This document shows, piece by piece, positions 20,931 to 30,516 of a stretch of DNA of 30,516 bases; positions within the stretch are counted from its first letter, which is position 1; every line of letters starts with the position of its first letter. The position numbers and the translations under genes are program-made. Location: contig PDHQ01000370.1 in the NCBI GenBank assembly GCA_003339415.1, forward strand, positions 1 through 30,516, given 5' to 3'. Under the pieces are notes generated by a model. That model had not been told where the DNA came from and did no database searches. It saw only the letters and a list, made by a program, of their open reading frames with translations. Source of the DNA: Ophiocordyceps camponoti-saundersi (nom. inval.). Taxonomy: Eukaryota; Ascomycota; Sordariomycetes; Hypocreales; Ophiocordycipitaceae.

Positions 20931-23900
20931 TAAATAACTTTCTTAGAAAGCTAATAGATAATACCCGGAAACTTTTCGATAAGAATATTAAGTTTAAAAT
21001 AAAAATAAAATAGCTTTTCCTAAAGAAAAACGGAGAAAGCTTAAAAGGTAATCCTATCCTTATTAATCTTACTTATAAACTTACTAAATAAGATCCTAAT
21101 ACTAACGGAGTTTTTATAATCTTTTCTAAGATATATAATATAATCCTTAATATCTTAAAATATAATTTAGATAATTAAACTAACTTATCTAAATTATCTA
21201 AAGCTAAAAAGGATAAGTAACTAGCTAATAACTTATATTATCTTATTTCGGATTTTAAGAAGTATAAGATAAAACCTCTTAATATTATTAGAAACCTTTT
21301 TCTTAAAAACTTTCCTATTATTAAAGCTACTTCTTAGATAATTAATTTTCCTTTAGAATAAGTTTCCTATTTTTCCTATATAAAGATTTTAATATTCGGT
21401 AAAAATAAACTATTTAATATTATAGAAATATATATCGATATTAAAGTAAATAAATCCCTTATTAAGAAGGACTTACTTAATAAGTTTAATAATATTAACT
21501 ATAATCTAATAATAATTTATAGCTTAAATAATATTAAATTAGCCTTAACTTATAGTTAGGCTATTTTTATTTTATATATCGTTAGTAAAATTAATAGTAA
21601 ATTTTATATTAATAAGTTTAAAGCTAGCGCTTAAGTTATCGAGTATCTTCTTACTAGAGTTTTATTAGGATAAGGATTCTTAATCCTTTATAAAATTAAT
21701 ATTCTTAACTCTTAATAAGAGTTTTAAATTTAACTTTACGGAGAAATATATATCGAATACTATTCTACTTATAAAAGACTAGCTATTCGTAGATATATAA
21801 TAGCCGCTTTAGTAATAATAATCCCTCTTTTTTTAATAGGCACGATTCTAGTATTAATTAGAGATTCTCCTAAGAATTATAACCTTATCTTTTTCCCCGA
21901 TTTTTATTTCCTCTTAAGTTTAATTATTTATAATTACTTCTATTTAACTATCTTTAACTTAAGTAATAAATTAATTTTTTTTAAACGAAAAGAAAAGGTT
22001 AATATTATATTAGATTTTAATAATTAATTTTCTTTTATAATCCCTTAATAAATTACTAAAAAAGATACCTTAAATAACTTTAATAAATATTTAATATTAA
22101 ATTCTCTTTTAAATTAAATAATATTATCTAACGAAATTAATATTAACTTACCTCTTATTAATATCCCGGACTTAAGTTAACCTTATTAGTTAGGTATTTC
22201 TAAGATACCTAATATCCCGGAAATCGAAGGAGAATATAGCGTTAAAATCTATATACTAAATTCTTAATTATCTAGAAAAGTAAAATAACTTTATAATTCC
22301 CTTTCGAAACTCTAAGAAGATACTAAACTAATTAATCTACCTCTTAAGCGGTATCTAAAAATCCCCCTTATCGATAATTAGTATAAGAAGAAACTTAGTT
22401 TACGCCCCTATTTATTAAATAAACCTAATTAGGATTTCCTTAATAAAAAGTATAATAATATATATTTATAAAGTAAGATAGAATAGGCGCTTAAAGCTTT
22501 ACTTTTTACTAGCTTATATTTTATTATTTAGAGAAAAGGTAAACTATATATTATTAATAACTTATAAGCTTTAAATAGCGTAGCTATTCCCGATATATAT
22601 CTAATACCTCTCCCTTAAAATATAATTTATAAGTTAGTAAGTAAAAAGGTTATTTTTATTATTAATACTCGAAGCTTTTTTTATTAGTTTCTTATTTATT
22701 TAAATTACTAAAAGTAGTTTATAATTACTTCTTACTACGAATTAAAGAGGGCTATAGTCGCTCTTATAAAGTATAAAAATTCTCCTACTTATATATAAAG
22801 ATTTATTAATTATATTCTCTAATTATATAAAGTATACGCTACTAGATATATTAACGATATAGTAATCTTCTTCGATATTTTAGAAGATTATATTAAATAT
22901 CTAATTATAATATTTAATCTTTTTATTAATATAAATCTTTCCCTCTCTACTCCTAAATTATTCCTTTATTACTTATTTATAAAAATATTAAGGTATTACG
23001 TTAATAAATTCGTATTAATAAATACTTAATCTTAAGTAAAAGCTTTATAAAATATTAAGTTCCTTAATACCTTATAATATCTTAAGTAATAAATTAAATT
23101 AGTTAGATAGATAAAATATTTTATTCCCTATTTTACGTAAAGAATTAACTTTTTTTAGAAACGTAAAATAGTAATATTCTAAGAAAAATAGGAAAATAAA
23201 GCACTTATTACTAAACTAAAAAGAAATATTTTTACTTTTTAGTCTAAAATTATCCTAATAAAAGAAGAAACCGATTATTTTAATAATATTACTAATACTT
23301 TTTATAATAATATTACTCTTAGTTAGTTTTTTCTTAATTATTAATTTTTTTTATAAATTAATACCTTCTAGGAGAATAATTTTATAGCTTATTTTTTCTA
23401 TATTAATAATAAAAAATCTTAGAAACTATCTTTAGCTTTACTTTAGTAATTTATTAAACTTATTTACTATCTTAGTTATATTTTTAAATTAGCTAAAACT
23501 AAATATTAGCTAACTAAACTTAAGATTTTCTACTTAGTATAAGCTTATCGTAAACTCCGGACTTATTTAATTAGAACCCGGAAACTAAAAATCGTAATTT
23601 TTATAAATTATATTATAATTTTAATAATTATAAAATAAACCTCTCCTTTTACTACTAATATAAGGAGTAATAATTACCTTACTCTTATTTCTTAATTTTT
23701 AAGTTAATATTTTCTTAAAGTCTAATATATCTTAAATATTTTTAACGTTTTTATAAACTCTCTCTTACGCCTCCCCTTAAAAGTAATCCTAGAAAAAGAA
23801 TAAGGAGAACTTAAGGATATTTAGGAGGATTATATTAATTAGGACTATATACTTATTTCCTTAAAGGCTATTCTTAATAATACCTTCTAATATAAGATTT

Positions 23901-25440
23901 CTGAAAAATATCTCCTTAATATATAATAATTTAAAATCTTAAAGTAACTTAAAGATAAAAACTTTTAGGAAAGATTTTTTTTTATCTAAGTAAATAGCTT
24001 ATTATATCTTAAAGATATTAATAATTAATAATAACTTTATATTCTTAAAAATTATATTAAAGAAATTATTTTTAAATATTATTTTTATAAATTTTATACT
24101 AATTAGAAATATATATAAGCTAAATTTTCTTTTAATTTTATTATTTCCTAATTAAAGAAAAAAATTAACGATTTTATAAATAAATACGATATTTATAAAT
24201 ATAATTAAACTAATAAATAGCCTTTTCTTAAAGAAATAGTTCTAATTTATTTCTTAGCGATTTTTTTTTATATAATTATAATAGATTTTATTATTAGACT
24301 CTTTTTAGTTTTTTCGGAAAACTTACTTTAATCTAAACCTAAAGGAAAATTCTATAATACCCTTTTTACTATTACCGATAAATTCTTAAAAATATATATT
24401 TTAACCCTTAGATATAATTACTTTATTACTAAAAAATAAGCTTAGCGGCTATATTATAAGCTTACCTATTATAACTAAAGACTCCTAAAATAAATTATCT
24501 CTAATTAGGATTTAAAGTTTATATCTAAGCTTTAAAAGACTTTATAGTTTACTTTTAGCACTAAACTCTTAATATTAATTATATATTACCCGTAAACTAA
24601 TAATTTATTCGAAAAATAAAATTAAATTATCGAAATTATTTTTAAATTCTTCGCTACTAATTTCCCGATAAAGCGATAAATTAACGCCCTACTAGCTTTT
24701 TAGTTTTCTTTTAATAACTTTTTTTCTTTAGTTATTAAAATTACGCTAAGTAAGTTACTTACTAAATTTTAGATAGATAATAATCTCCGTTATTTAGGTA
24801 ATTAAGCTTCTCTTAAATCCCGGGAAATATTAAAAGATAAGGTAGTTATCTTTATTACCTATACCTAAGCTATAATAAAATAATATTATAATAAAAAATA
24901 TCGGAAGCTTAAGTTTAAGCCCGGCGATTAAGTTTAGCTAAAACTTAGGAAAAGATATTCTATTCCTAATAGATAAGTAGTAAAGCTTTCGGAACGGTAA
25001 ACTAAGCCTTTCCGCGTAATCGAATAAATCGGCTATCTAATTTATTAACTAGATCTCGATAACTTTATAAATATTTATCCTATTATATTAGTTATTTAAC
25101 TTTAACTAGCTAACGCTCTAGGAGAATAACCTAGCCCTAAGCTTAATATTAATAACTATAAGATTAAATAAATCCTCGATAGGAGAAAGGTTAAAAGAGG
25201 ATAAGGTACTACTTAAATAAAATATCTTATATATTAGAAAAGATACTCGAATAATAATAATTAATAGGTAGCCGAAAAGGATTTCTAATAAAAGGAGATA
25301 ATCGAAGAATTTAAGAAAGAGAAAGATAAGTTAGAAGCCCGGCTAGATATTACTAAGAAAAAACGTATAAATACTTTTAAAAAGTACTAGCTATTAGAAT
25401 AAAGTAAATAAGTTACCCGGTAATAAACGCGTAAAATTTT
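20931..25440 (+). pseudogene. Pol polyprotein of the chromovirus: protease region, RT, RNase H, integrase, chromodomain
   Basis: One frame (2 modulo 3) stays in phase for about 1500 codons; stops are TAA/TAG at former Gln/Trp. A protease domain should lie near 21.4-22.0 kb but its DSG motif is not legible. Reverse transcriptase: VAIPDIYLIPLP near 22580, SFFYQFLI-like text near 22680, and catalytic RYINDIVIFFD at 22844-22876, equal to YIDDIVIFSD. RNase H: about 23330-23640, ending RKLRTYLIRTRKLKIVIF. Integrase: Zn-ligand pair at 24185-24196 (Y-DI-Y for C..C), catalytic Asp at 24284, Asp at 24503 (now Asn, in ISNQDLKFIS) and Glu at 24611. The chromodomain at about 25150-25330 reads ILDRRKVKRGQGTT, YLIYQKRYSNNNNQQVAEKD and IIEEFKKE, the form that reads methylated H3K9 or heterochromatin. 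All activity is lost. Confidence 0.9.
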
Positions 25441-25689
25441 TAGGAAATAATAAACCTAATATATCGCCGTTTATACCGGATTTCCCTCTATTTTCCTACC
25501 TTTTCTCTCTTACCTTTTCTCTTTTTTATTTATCCTCTATTATCCCCCTCTATATTTCCTATCTTTATTATATCTTTCTAATATATTATATTTATTCTCT
25601 TTATAGTTATTCCCTTTTATTTTCTAATTTTATTCGTTTTCTTCTTATTTTTCCCTTCTTTTATATTTAAGATTAATCCGCCTTATAAT

Positions 25690-27340
25690 AATCCTTATCG
25701 TTCTTATAATAAAACCTACCGTAGGCTATTCTATAAGTAGCTAATTCGCACTCCCCTAGTACTTATATTCGAAAGCTTTAAGAGAGCTATTTAGCTATTT
25801 AGAAACCTCGCTAAATTTTAGTATTTATTTAAATTACTTATTTATAAATTTAATAACTAGAAATTAAATAACTATATAATATTTATCGCTTAGAAATAAG
25901 CACTTTAAGTAAAAGGCTATAATTTATCTTTTAGCAAATTAGATAGTTATATTTACTATATTAACCGAAAAGTAAAGAGATAAGCTAATAGCGAAAGACT
26001 CCCTAATAACGAAAATTATAATTCTAAGCACTCGCTTTTAAACGACGAATACTTTAGCTTTAACTACTCCCTACCCGAAATTTCTAAAGTTATAGCGCTT
26101 AAACGTTTAACCTAATAAACTATTATAATATCTTCCTTTACTATTAGCTTTACCTCTAAAATACCGGCTACTTTATTAAGAAGCCGTGCTTATCCTACGC
26201 TATTATACTCCCTTATTAATATTAAAGGGAATATCTTTCTATAGTCTAAATAACCTAGAAAGAACTATTACGGCGCGTACGCACTATTAGAAGTTATAAA
26301 GGATTATATTAAGGGCCTAGTTAAAGGAGATTAAGAGGATCCTAGCTATTATCTCGTATATTAACTACTTTAGTAAGATAGAACGAATAGTATTAGCGGC
26401 TATAGAAAAAAAAACTAAGGTTAAGGGAGCTACTCCTATTTTTAAGAAAGCCCTAGTAAGGCGATCTATTACTCCTCCTACTCTAACTTAATAAAGTATT
26501 CTTAGAACCCCTAATAAATAAACTTATTCCGCCTCTTAATAACCCGTAACTCCCGTAACTATTTCTAAAACTACTATTTAATTTTAAGAAATTCTAGAAG
26601 CTAAAAAGGTTAAGGAGGCCGATAATAATTTCTTAGTAACTTATTATAATAGTCCTATTTAAGTTATTAAATACTCTCCTATTTTTTTCGTAATATATTA
26701 TAATAAGTAAGCTTTAGTATTCTACGATATAAATATCGCTCTAATTTAGGTAACTTATTTTAATAAGTACCTTACTAAATATAATACTTCCCTTAGCCTA
26801 AGTTATATAGCGAAAATATTCGGTATTAGTAACGAATAGATTATTAATTTCCCTATTCTTATATTTATCTTACTTAATACTCCCGCTTTTAAGAACGTAT
26901 CGCTTAATATTAATAAGGTCGCTATATTTATTAATAAGAAATCCGCGCTTAATAATTTAGGGAAGATTTTAGAGTTTTATAAGAGAAATTATTAAGACTT
27001 ATACGTTTATATAAGAGAATAGACGTATCTACTTAGCGAGGGTATCGTTATATTACTTCTAGCTATTACTATTAATTATATACTTTTTTTAGCTTAGAGC
27101 AATATTATTAGAAATAAAATAACCCTAAACCTTAGTAATATTCCGGTTTTTAATATCTTAAATTTAGTTAAGATAGCTCCTAATAATATCGCTAAAAAGC
27201 TATATAGTTAGATAAGTAGTTTAGTCGAACCTTTTAATAATACTAAATATATTATAACTATTAAACTTATTAACGCTAACCTTTTTATTAATATAACGAT
27301 AGACTAAGGTACTTCTTAGCTCTTTATAAAGTGCTAGCAT
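25690..27340 (+). pseudogene. Extra coding-looking frame between pol and the 3' LTR (ORF3), function unknown
   Basis: After the chromodomain and a pyrimidine-rich, gene-like-free stretch (25480-25680), a frame in the same phase as pol reads about 540 codons with mostly Gln/Trp-type stops. Segments include LRELFSYLETSLNF, a Thr/Pro/Gln-rich middle, IERIVLAAIEKKTKVKGA, FKKALVRRSITPPTLT, EILEAKKVKEADNNFLVTYY, FVIYYNK, SYIAKIFGISNE, PAFKNVSLNINKVAIFINKK and IPVFNILNLVKIAPNNIA. No signal peptide, transmembrane helix or known domain is evident. Chromoviruses normally have nothing of this size after pol. It could be an accessory or env-position gene, a captured host gene, or an inserted repeat. I do not recognise it. 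Confidence 0.5.
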
Positions 27341-27398
27341 AAACCGTAGTAGAAATTAATAACGCGCTTTATACGGAAAGCACGCGTCGCACCGTTTA

Positions 27399-27483
27399 AC
27401 TATTAATACGTAATAGTTTTTATATCTATTCTACTATTAATAAGTAATAAACCTCTAAGTTATTTAACTATTAATAAGTAATA
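27399..27483. repeat. Three copies of ACTATTAATAMGTAATA at exact 34-bp spacing
   Basis: The 17-bp word ACTATTAATA(C/A)GTAATA starts at 27399, 27433 and 27467. It is a tandem repeat of period 34 in the untranslated part upstream of the 3' LTR. It could be the remnant of a regulatory or packaging repeat, or simple replication slippage. Confidence 0.8.
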
Positions 27484-27499
27484 ATTATTATATTTACTA

Positions 27500-28215
27500 A
27501 GCCTAGGTAAGAACCCCGTAGATTAATATACTTTTAGTATCGTTTTTTAATATTTTTACGATATAATACTAATTATATACTATTTATCCTATACTCTATA
27601 CGCTATAAATAAAGAAAGAATATCGGCTATAATAAGAAGGCTATACGAAGCCTATTTACTATAAACTGCTCGCGATATACGCCTAAGAATAAGCATAACT
27701 ATCTATAATATAGTTAACCTTATTACTATTTATAATATCTTAGACGCCTCCGTCTTCGTAAAGTATACTATACCTAAAGCTATAAACTATATCTCTTACG
27801 CTAGTTACGGTAAGATTATCTATATTCGCTCTTATATTATTACTATAACTTACGCTATTTTATATAATAAGGATAGTAAGATATTTTCCTTTATTCTATT
27901 CCTTTAGTTCGCTATTACGTCGCGTCCCGGTTATTCCTATTTTTCTTTCTTAGTATTATAATACCCTTTACCGTAATATATACTTTTCTATATATATCTA
28001 ATATATATTATAATTCTCCTTTATTATTCTTATCTTATTTTTTTATTTCTTTCCTACCTTATATAGATTAATTTAGTTCTTTATACGTAGATCCCCGATA
28101 ATATTTCTTAATCTATAAATAAATATAGTTATTAGAGTTAATATAAAAAAGCCTTCGAGTATAATAATAATTTTTAAAGTAAAATAAGGAAATAATAAAG
28201 CTATTAGAATTTTTT
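27500..28215. other. 3' untranslated region of the chromovirus
   Basis: I see no supportable frame or motif between the 34-bp repeats and the polypurine tract. The sequence is RIP-mutated, with surviving CpG words (GTCGCGTCCCGG near 27920). Confidence 0.6.
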
Positions 28216-28221
28216 TCCGGC

Positions 28222-28229
28222 CCGGGGAG
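28222..28229 (+). promoter_or_regulatory. Polypurine tract of the chromovirus
   Basis: CCGGGGAG ends directly before the 3' LTR start. In LTR retrotransposons such a purine run primes plus-strand DNA synthesis. The match is by position and composition only. Confidence 0.6.
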
Positions 28230-28230
28230 T

Positions 28231-28836
28231 TAATATAAGATATATAATAATACCCTTATAAATCGCCTAACCTCTTATAATATTTCTCTAGGATTTCCTA
28301 GGATTTCCCGCCTTAGGATTTTACTTAGATTTCCCCTAGAAACTTTATTACCTTTACGCTTAGGAAATTACTAGGATTTCCTCTTAGGATTTCTCTATAA
28401 TAACTCTTAGGATTTTATTAAGATTTCTAGTAAAATCTAATATTAAAATATACCTTTAGAAATCTCCGGATTTTACTAGGAAATCCCTATATATTAGGAA
28501 ATCACTATATACTAGGAAATCTCTATTTTACTAATATACTCGGAAATTACCGTAAAATCCCCTTAGGTAAATACCTCTAAGATTATACTAGGAAATCTTC
28601 CTTAAGCTCCTAGCTATATAATTAGCTTAGTATTCTTTTAGGTAGTAATTTAGATTCTTTTATAGTTACTATTTTAATTCTTAAAAAACTCTTACCTATA
28701 CTTATACCTTTTATAGTAGCTATTTTATAATCTTACGATCGGTAGCTAGCCCGTCTCCCTTTCCTATATACTATATCTAGTAGCTAGCTTAGCATATACG
28801 ACTACTAGTAGATTATATATATAAGCGCATATTAAT
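28231..28836 (+). repeat. 3' LTR of the chromovirus
   Basis: It aligns without gaps to 18231-18836, each base lying exactly 10000 bp from its partner. Differences are nearly all C/T or G/A, for example CCCCGTGCGTTA against CCCTATATATTA, showing independent RIP of the two copies rather than ordinary ageing. Confidence 0.9.
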
Positions 28837-29398
28837 AAGTAAGTTTCTTATTTATTTATTAAGGCTTTCTTATAGCTTTTTAAAGAATAAAGCGTTACTA
28901 TATAATAAACTAGTAGCTTTATTAAGAAATTCCTCTTAGTAATTAAAGCTCTATATAATTATATTTCGGCTACTTTTTTAATAATTATAATAACCCTTAC
29001 TTTAAAGCTTACTTAGAGGATTATCTTATTAATTAAGGTTCCTCTTTATATAACTTTTAATATAACCTTAACTCTTTAAATAACCTTATATAAAGTAAAG
29101 GAAATACTAAACTTATTTATAGCTTTTATAATAATTTTAAAAAGCTTAGCTTTTATTTTTCTCCTTATATAACTAATTTATAATAGCTTAATTATTTTTA
29201 AGAAAGTTATAATATTTAGTAAAAGTTAGCGAAAAGATTAAAATTACTTAAGCTATTTATATAATATTTTATATAATAAAGCTAAACTTTTTATATTATA
29301 TTACTAATAAATTAATATTACTAAAAACTAATATTACGCTATTTTTCTAAATATTCTTATAAGCTTAGCTTAGTTATATTATCTTTATTATATAAAAC
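28837..29398. other. RIP-mutated DNA between two elements, nothing recognised
   Basis: AT-rich sequence with no supportable frame or repeat end. It separates the chromovirus from the hAT element that starts at 29399. Confidence 0.5.
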
Positions 29399-29600
29399 TA
29401 GGGTTTAAAATTAGTCAGTGACTTTTTAGTCTTTTTTTAGTCAGTCCGGACTAACTAACTAAAGTCCTTATTTTTAGGGACTAAAAAAAGTCCTAACTAA
29501 CTAAAGTCCTTATAGTGACTAATTTTAGTTAGTTACTTTTAGTCTTTAGTTAGTCAGTAACTAACTAAAGACTAAAAAATTAGTTACTAGCGTGAATTTT
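29399..29600. repeat. Terminal inverted repeat and subterminal array of the right-hand hAT element
   Basis: Copies of GACTAACTAACTAAAGTCC, AGTTAGTTACTTTTAGTC and TCAGTGACTTTTTAGTC alternate in both orientations. Compared with 966-1153 the words are the same but their order differs. Several TpG/CpA sites (TCAGTGAC, AGTCAGT) persist. Confidence 0.75.
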
Positions 29601-30516
29601 TTTTTCTTATATTTTTAAAAAAAACCTTATTAAAAGCGCTTCTAAATAGTACTTTTTTTATATTTTTAGCTATTTTACTTCTTTTTTAATAAAAGGTTAA
29701 AGATAATACTTTTTTAAAATATATTTTTAAAAAATATTAAGAAGAAAAAAACGTTAATAAATTATATAATAATATAAAATAATTTTAAAAAATAGATAAA
29801 TCTTATTATAGCTTAAAACTACTTTCTTTATAATTTTACCTATTTTTTTATAATTATTATAAAAATATTAATAGAAATAAAATAGGTATTTTAAGAATTT
29901 ATTATAAGTATATAATAGTTATATATTAATAATACTTAAAAATTATATTACTTATAATATTATTTAATATAAGATTATATTTTTTTTCTATTTTTAAATA
30001 AATTATTAAAAAAGATAATAAATATTATACTTACTACCCTATACTAAGTACTAAAAAGACTAATATTTATTTTTAATACTTAATTAAAGATAAATAAATA
30101 GTTTAAAAATTTACTAAGAAAGAAAAAGGTCTCTTCTATATAATATCTTTTTTTTAGCTTAGTAAGCTTACTATAGCCTTAGTTATAAATTATTTTCTAT
30201 TTTTTACTCTTTTTTCCTTATAAAGTTTTTTTTTAATATAGTAAACTTAAATACGGATAAAATTTTTATTTTTTCTAAATATAACTTCTTTAATATTAGC
30301 GTTAAAAAGATAAATTAAATCTTTTTAAGTAATAGATTTTCTAAGCTTTCTTATAAGATTTTTCTCTTAAAATTATAACTATTAATTTATTTTTTTTTTA
30401 CTATTAATTTCCTAAGACTTCTTTTATTTAAATAAAAGATTTAAAAGAATAGATAATAATAGCTTTATAATTATAAGAAAATTATAGCTTATAGCTTAAG
30501 AGTATAGATATATTTT
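29399..30516. mobile_element. hAT element, left end (continues beyond the window)
   Basis: It starts with the terminal inverted repeat TAGGGTTTAAAATTAGTCAG (CAGGG before RIP), the same family as the ends at 1153 and 19238/19675. A 180-bp array of AGTTAGTC/GACTAACT words follows. The rest (29600-30516) is very AT-rich. A plus-strand stretch around 30020-30130 is lightly open (STKKTNIYF, IQKFTKKEKG-like) but no transposase motif is visible, so orientation is unknown. The preceding 8 bp (29391-29398, TATAAAAC) should be one target-duplication copy; the other is outside the window. Confidence 0.7.

Larger units (their letters stand above)
18231..28836 (+). mobile_element. Ty3/gypsy chromovirus-type LTR retrotransposon, full length, RIP-inactivated
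   Basis: Two direct repeats of about 606 bp (18231-18836 and 28231-28836) bound a coding interior with gag, reverse transcriptase, RNase H, integrase and a C-terminal chromodomain in that order, which is the Ty3/gypsy layout and, with the chromodomain, the chromovirus branch. A purine run CCGGGGAG lies just before the 3' LTR, as a polypurine tract should. Length is about 10.6 kb, long for a chromovirus (usually 5-7 kb); the excess comes from a 446-bp MITE insertion with its duplication and about 2.8 kb between pol and the 3' LTR. A 5-bp target duplication was not resolvable. The element has both LTRs and no large deletion, so it was whole when RIP hit it. Confidence 0.9.

Noticed and set aside
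18226..28841. 5-bp target-site duplication of the chromovirus (TAAAG against TAAGT or AAGTA)
   Set aside because: No exact match could be made, the LTR end is uncertain by about 3 bp, and RIP blurs the comparison.
1154..29398. The two hAT ends at the window edges as the two ends of one giant element
   Set aside because: The end at 1153 points left (transposase lies at 120-593) and the end at 29399 points right, and the adjoining 8-bp sequences differ, so they are separate copies.
1..30516. Open reading frames in standard translation as genes
   Set aside because: Ordinary ATG-to-stop frames are short and arise by chance in this composition. The real frames are recognised only when TAA/TAG is read as former Gln/Trp.

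Overview
This window looks like a block of transposon graveyard from a filamentous ascomycete fungus (Pezizomycotina) that practises repeat-induced point mutation (RIP). The DNA is extremely AT-rich. CpA and TpG dinucleotides are almost absent (a handful per kb) while CpG, TpA, GC-box and CCGG-type words remain. That is the mark of C-to-T change at CpA on both strands, not of ordinary CpG deamination. Every coding frame I can recognise is littered with TAA/TAG at former Gln (CAA/CAG) and Trp (TGG) codons, Cys/His positions read as Tyr, and Asp often reads as Asn. I see no intact gene, tRNA, rRNA or host single-copy gene.

Layout. (1) 1-1153: right part of a hAT DNA transposon, with the transposase dimerisation domain and a subterminal repeat array ending in a terminal inverted repeat. 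(2) 1154-8240: a RIP-mutated region opening with a Tad-like LINE ORF1 (two zinc knuckles at 2885-2989), followed by long plus-strand frames I cannot assign with confidence. (3) 8240-9305: AT-rich non-coding DNA ending in a second kind of hAT-like terminus. (4) 9306-about 13900: a second Tad-like LINE with ORF1 zinc knuckles, APE-type endonuclease and reverse transcriptase. (5) 13900-18230: low-complexity, CpG-rich and unassigned relic DNA, including a minus-strand Lys/Glu-rich frame. (6) 18231-about 28836: a complete Ty3/gypsy chromovirus-type LTR retrotransposon of about 10.6 kb, with two LTRs, gag-pol in one frame, a C-terminal chromodomain, and an unusual extra frame between pol and the 3' LTR. 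Its gag is interrupted by a 438-bp hAT-type MITE with a perfect 8-bp target duplication. (7) 29399-30516: left end of another hAT element of the same family as (1).

The elements do not work together as a system. They are independent parasites silenced by the same mutational process, and the block is what one expects of a heterochromatic AT-rich isochore, pericentromere or subtelomere. The points most worth checking are the extra post-pol frame of the chromovirus, the MITE that escaped most RIP, and the unassigned frames at 3.9-8.2 kb. I did not find convincing evidence of a previously undescribed biological system.
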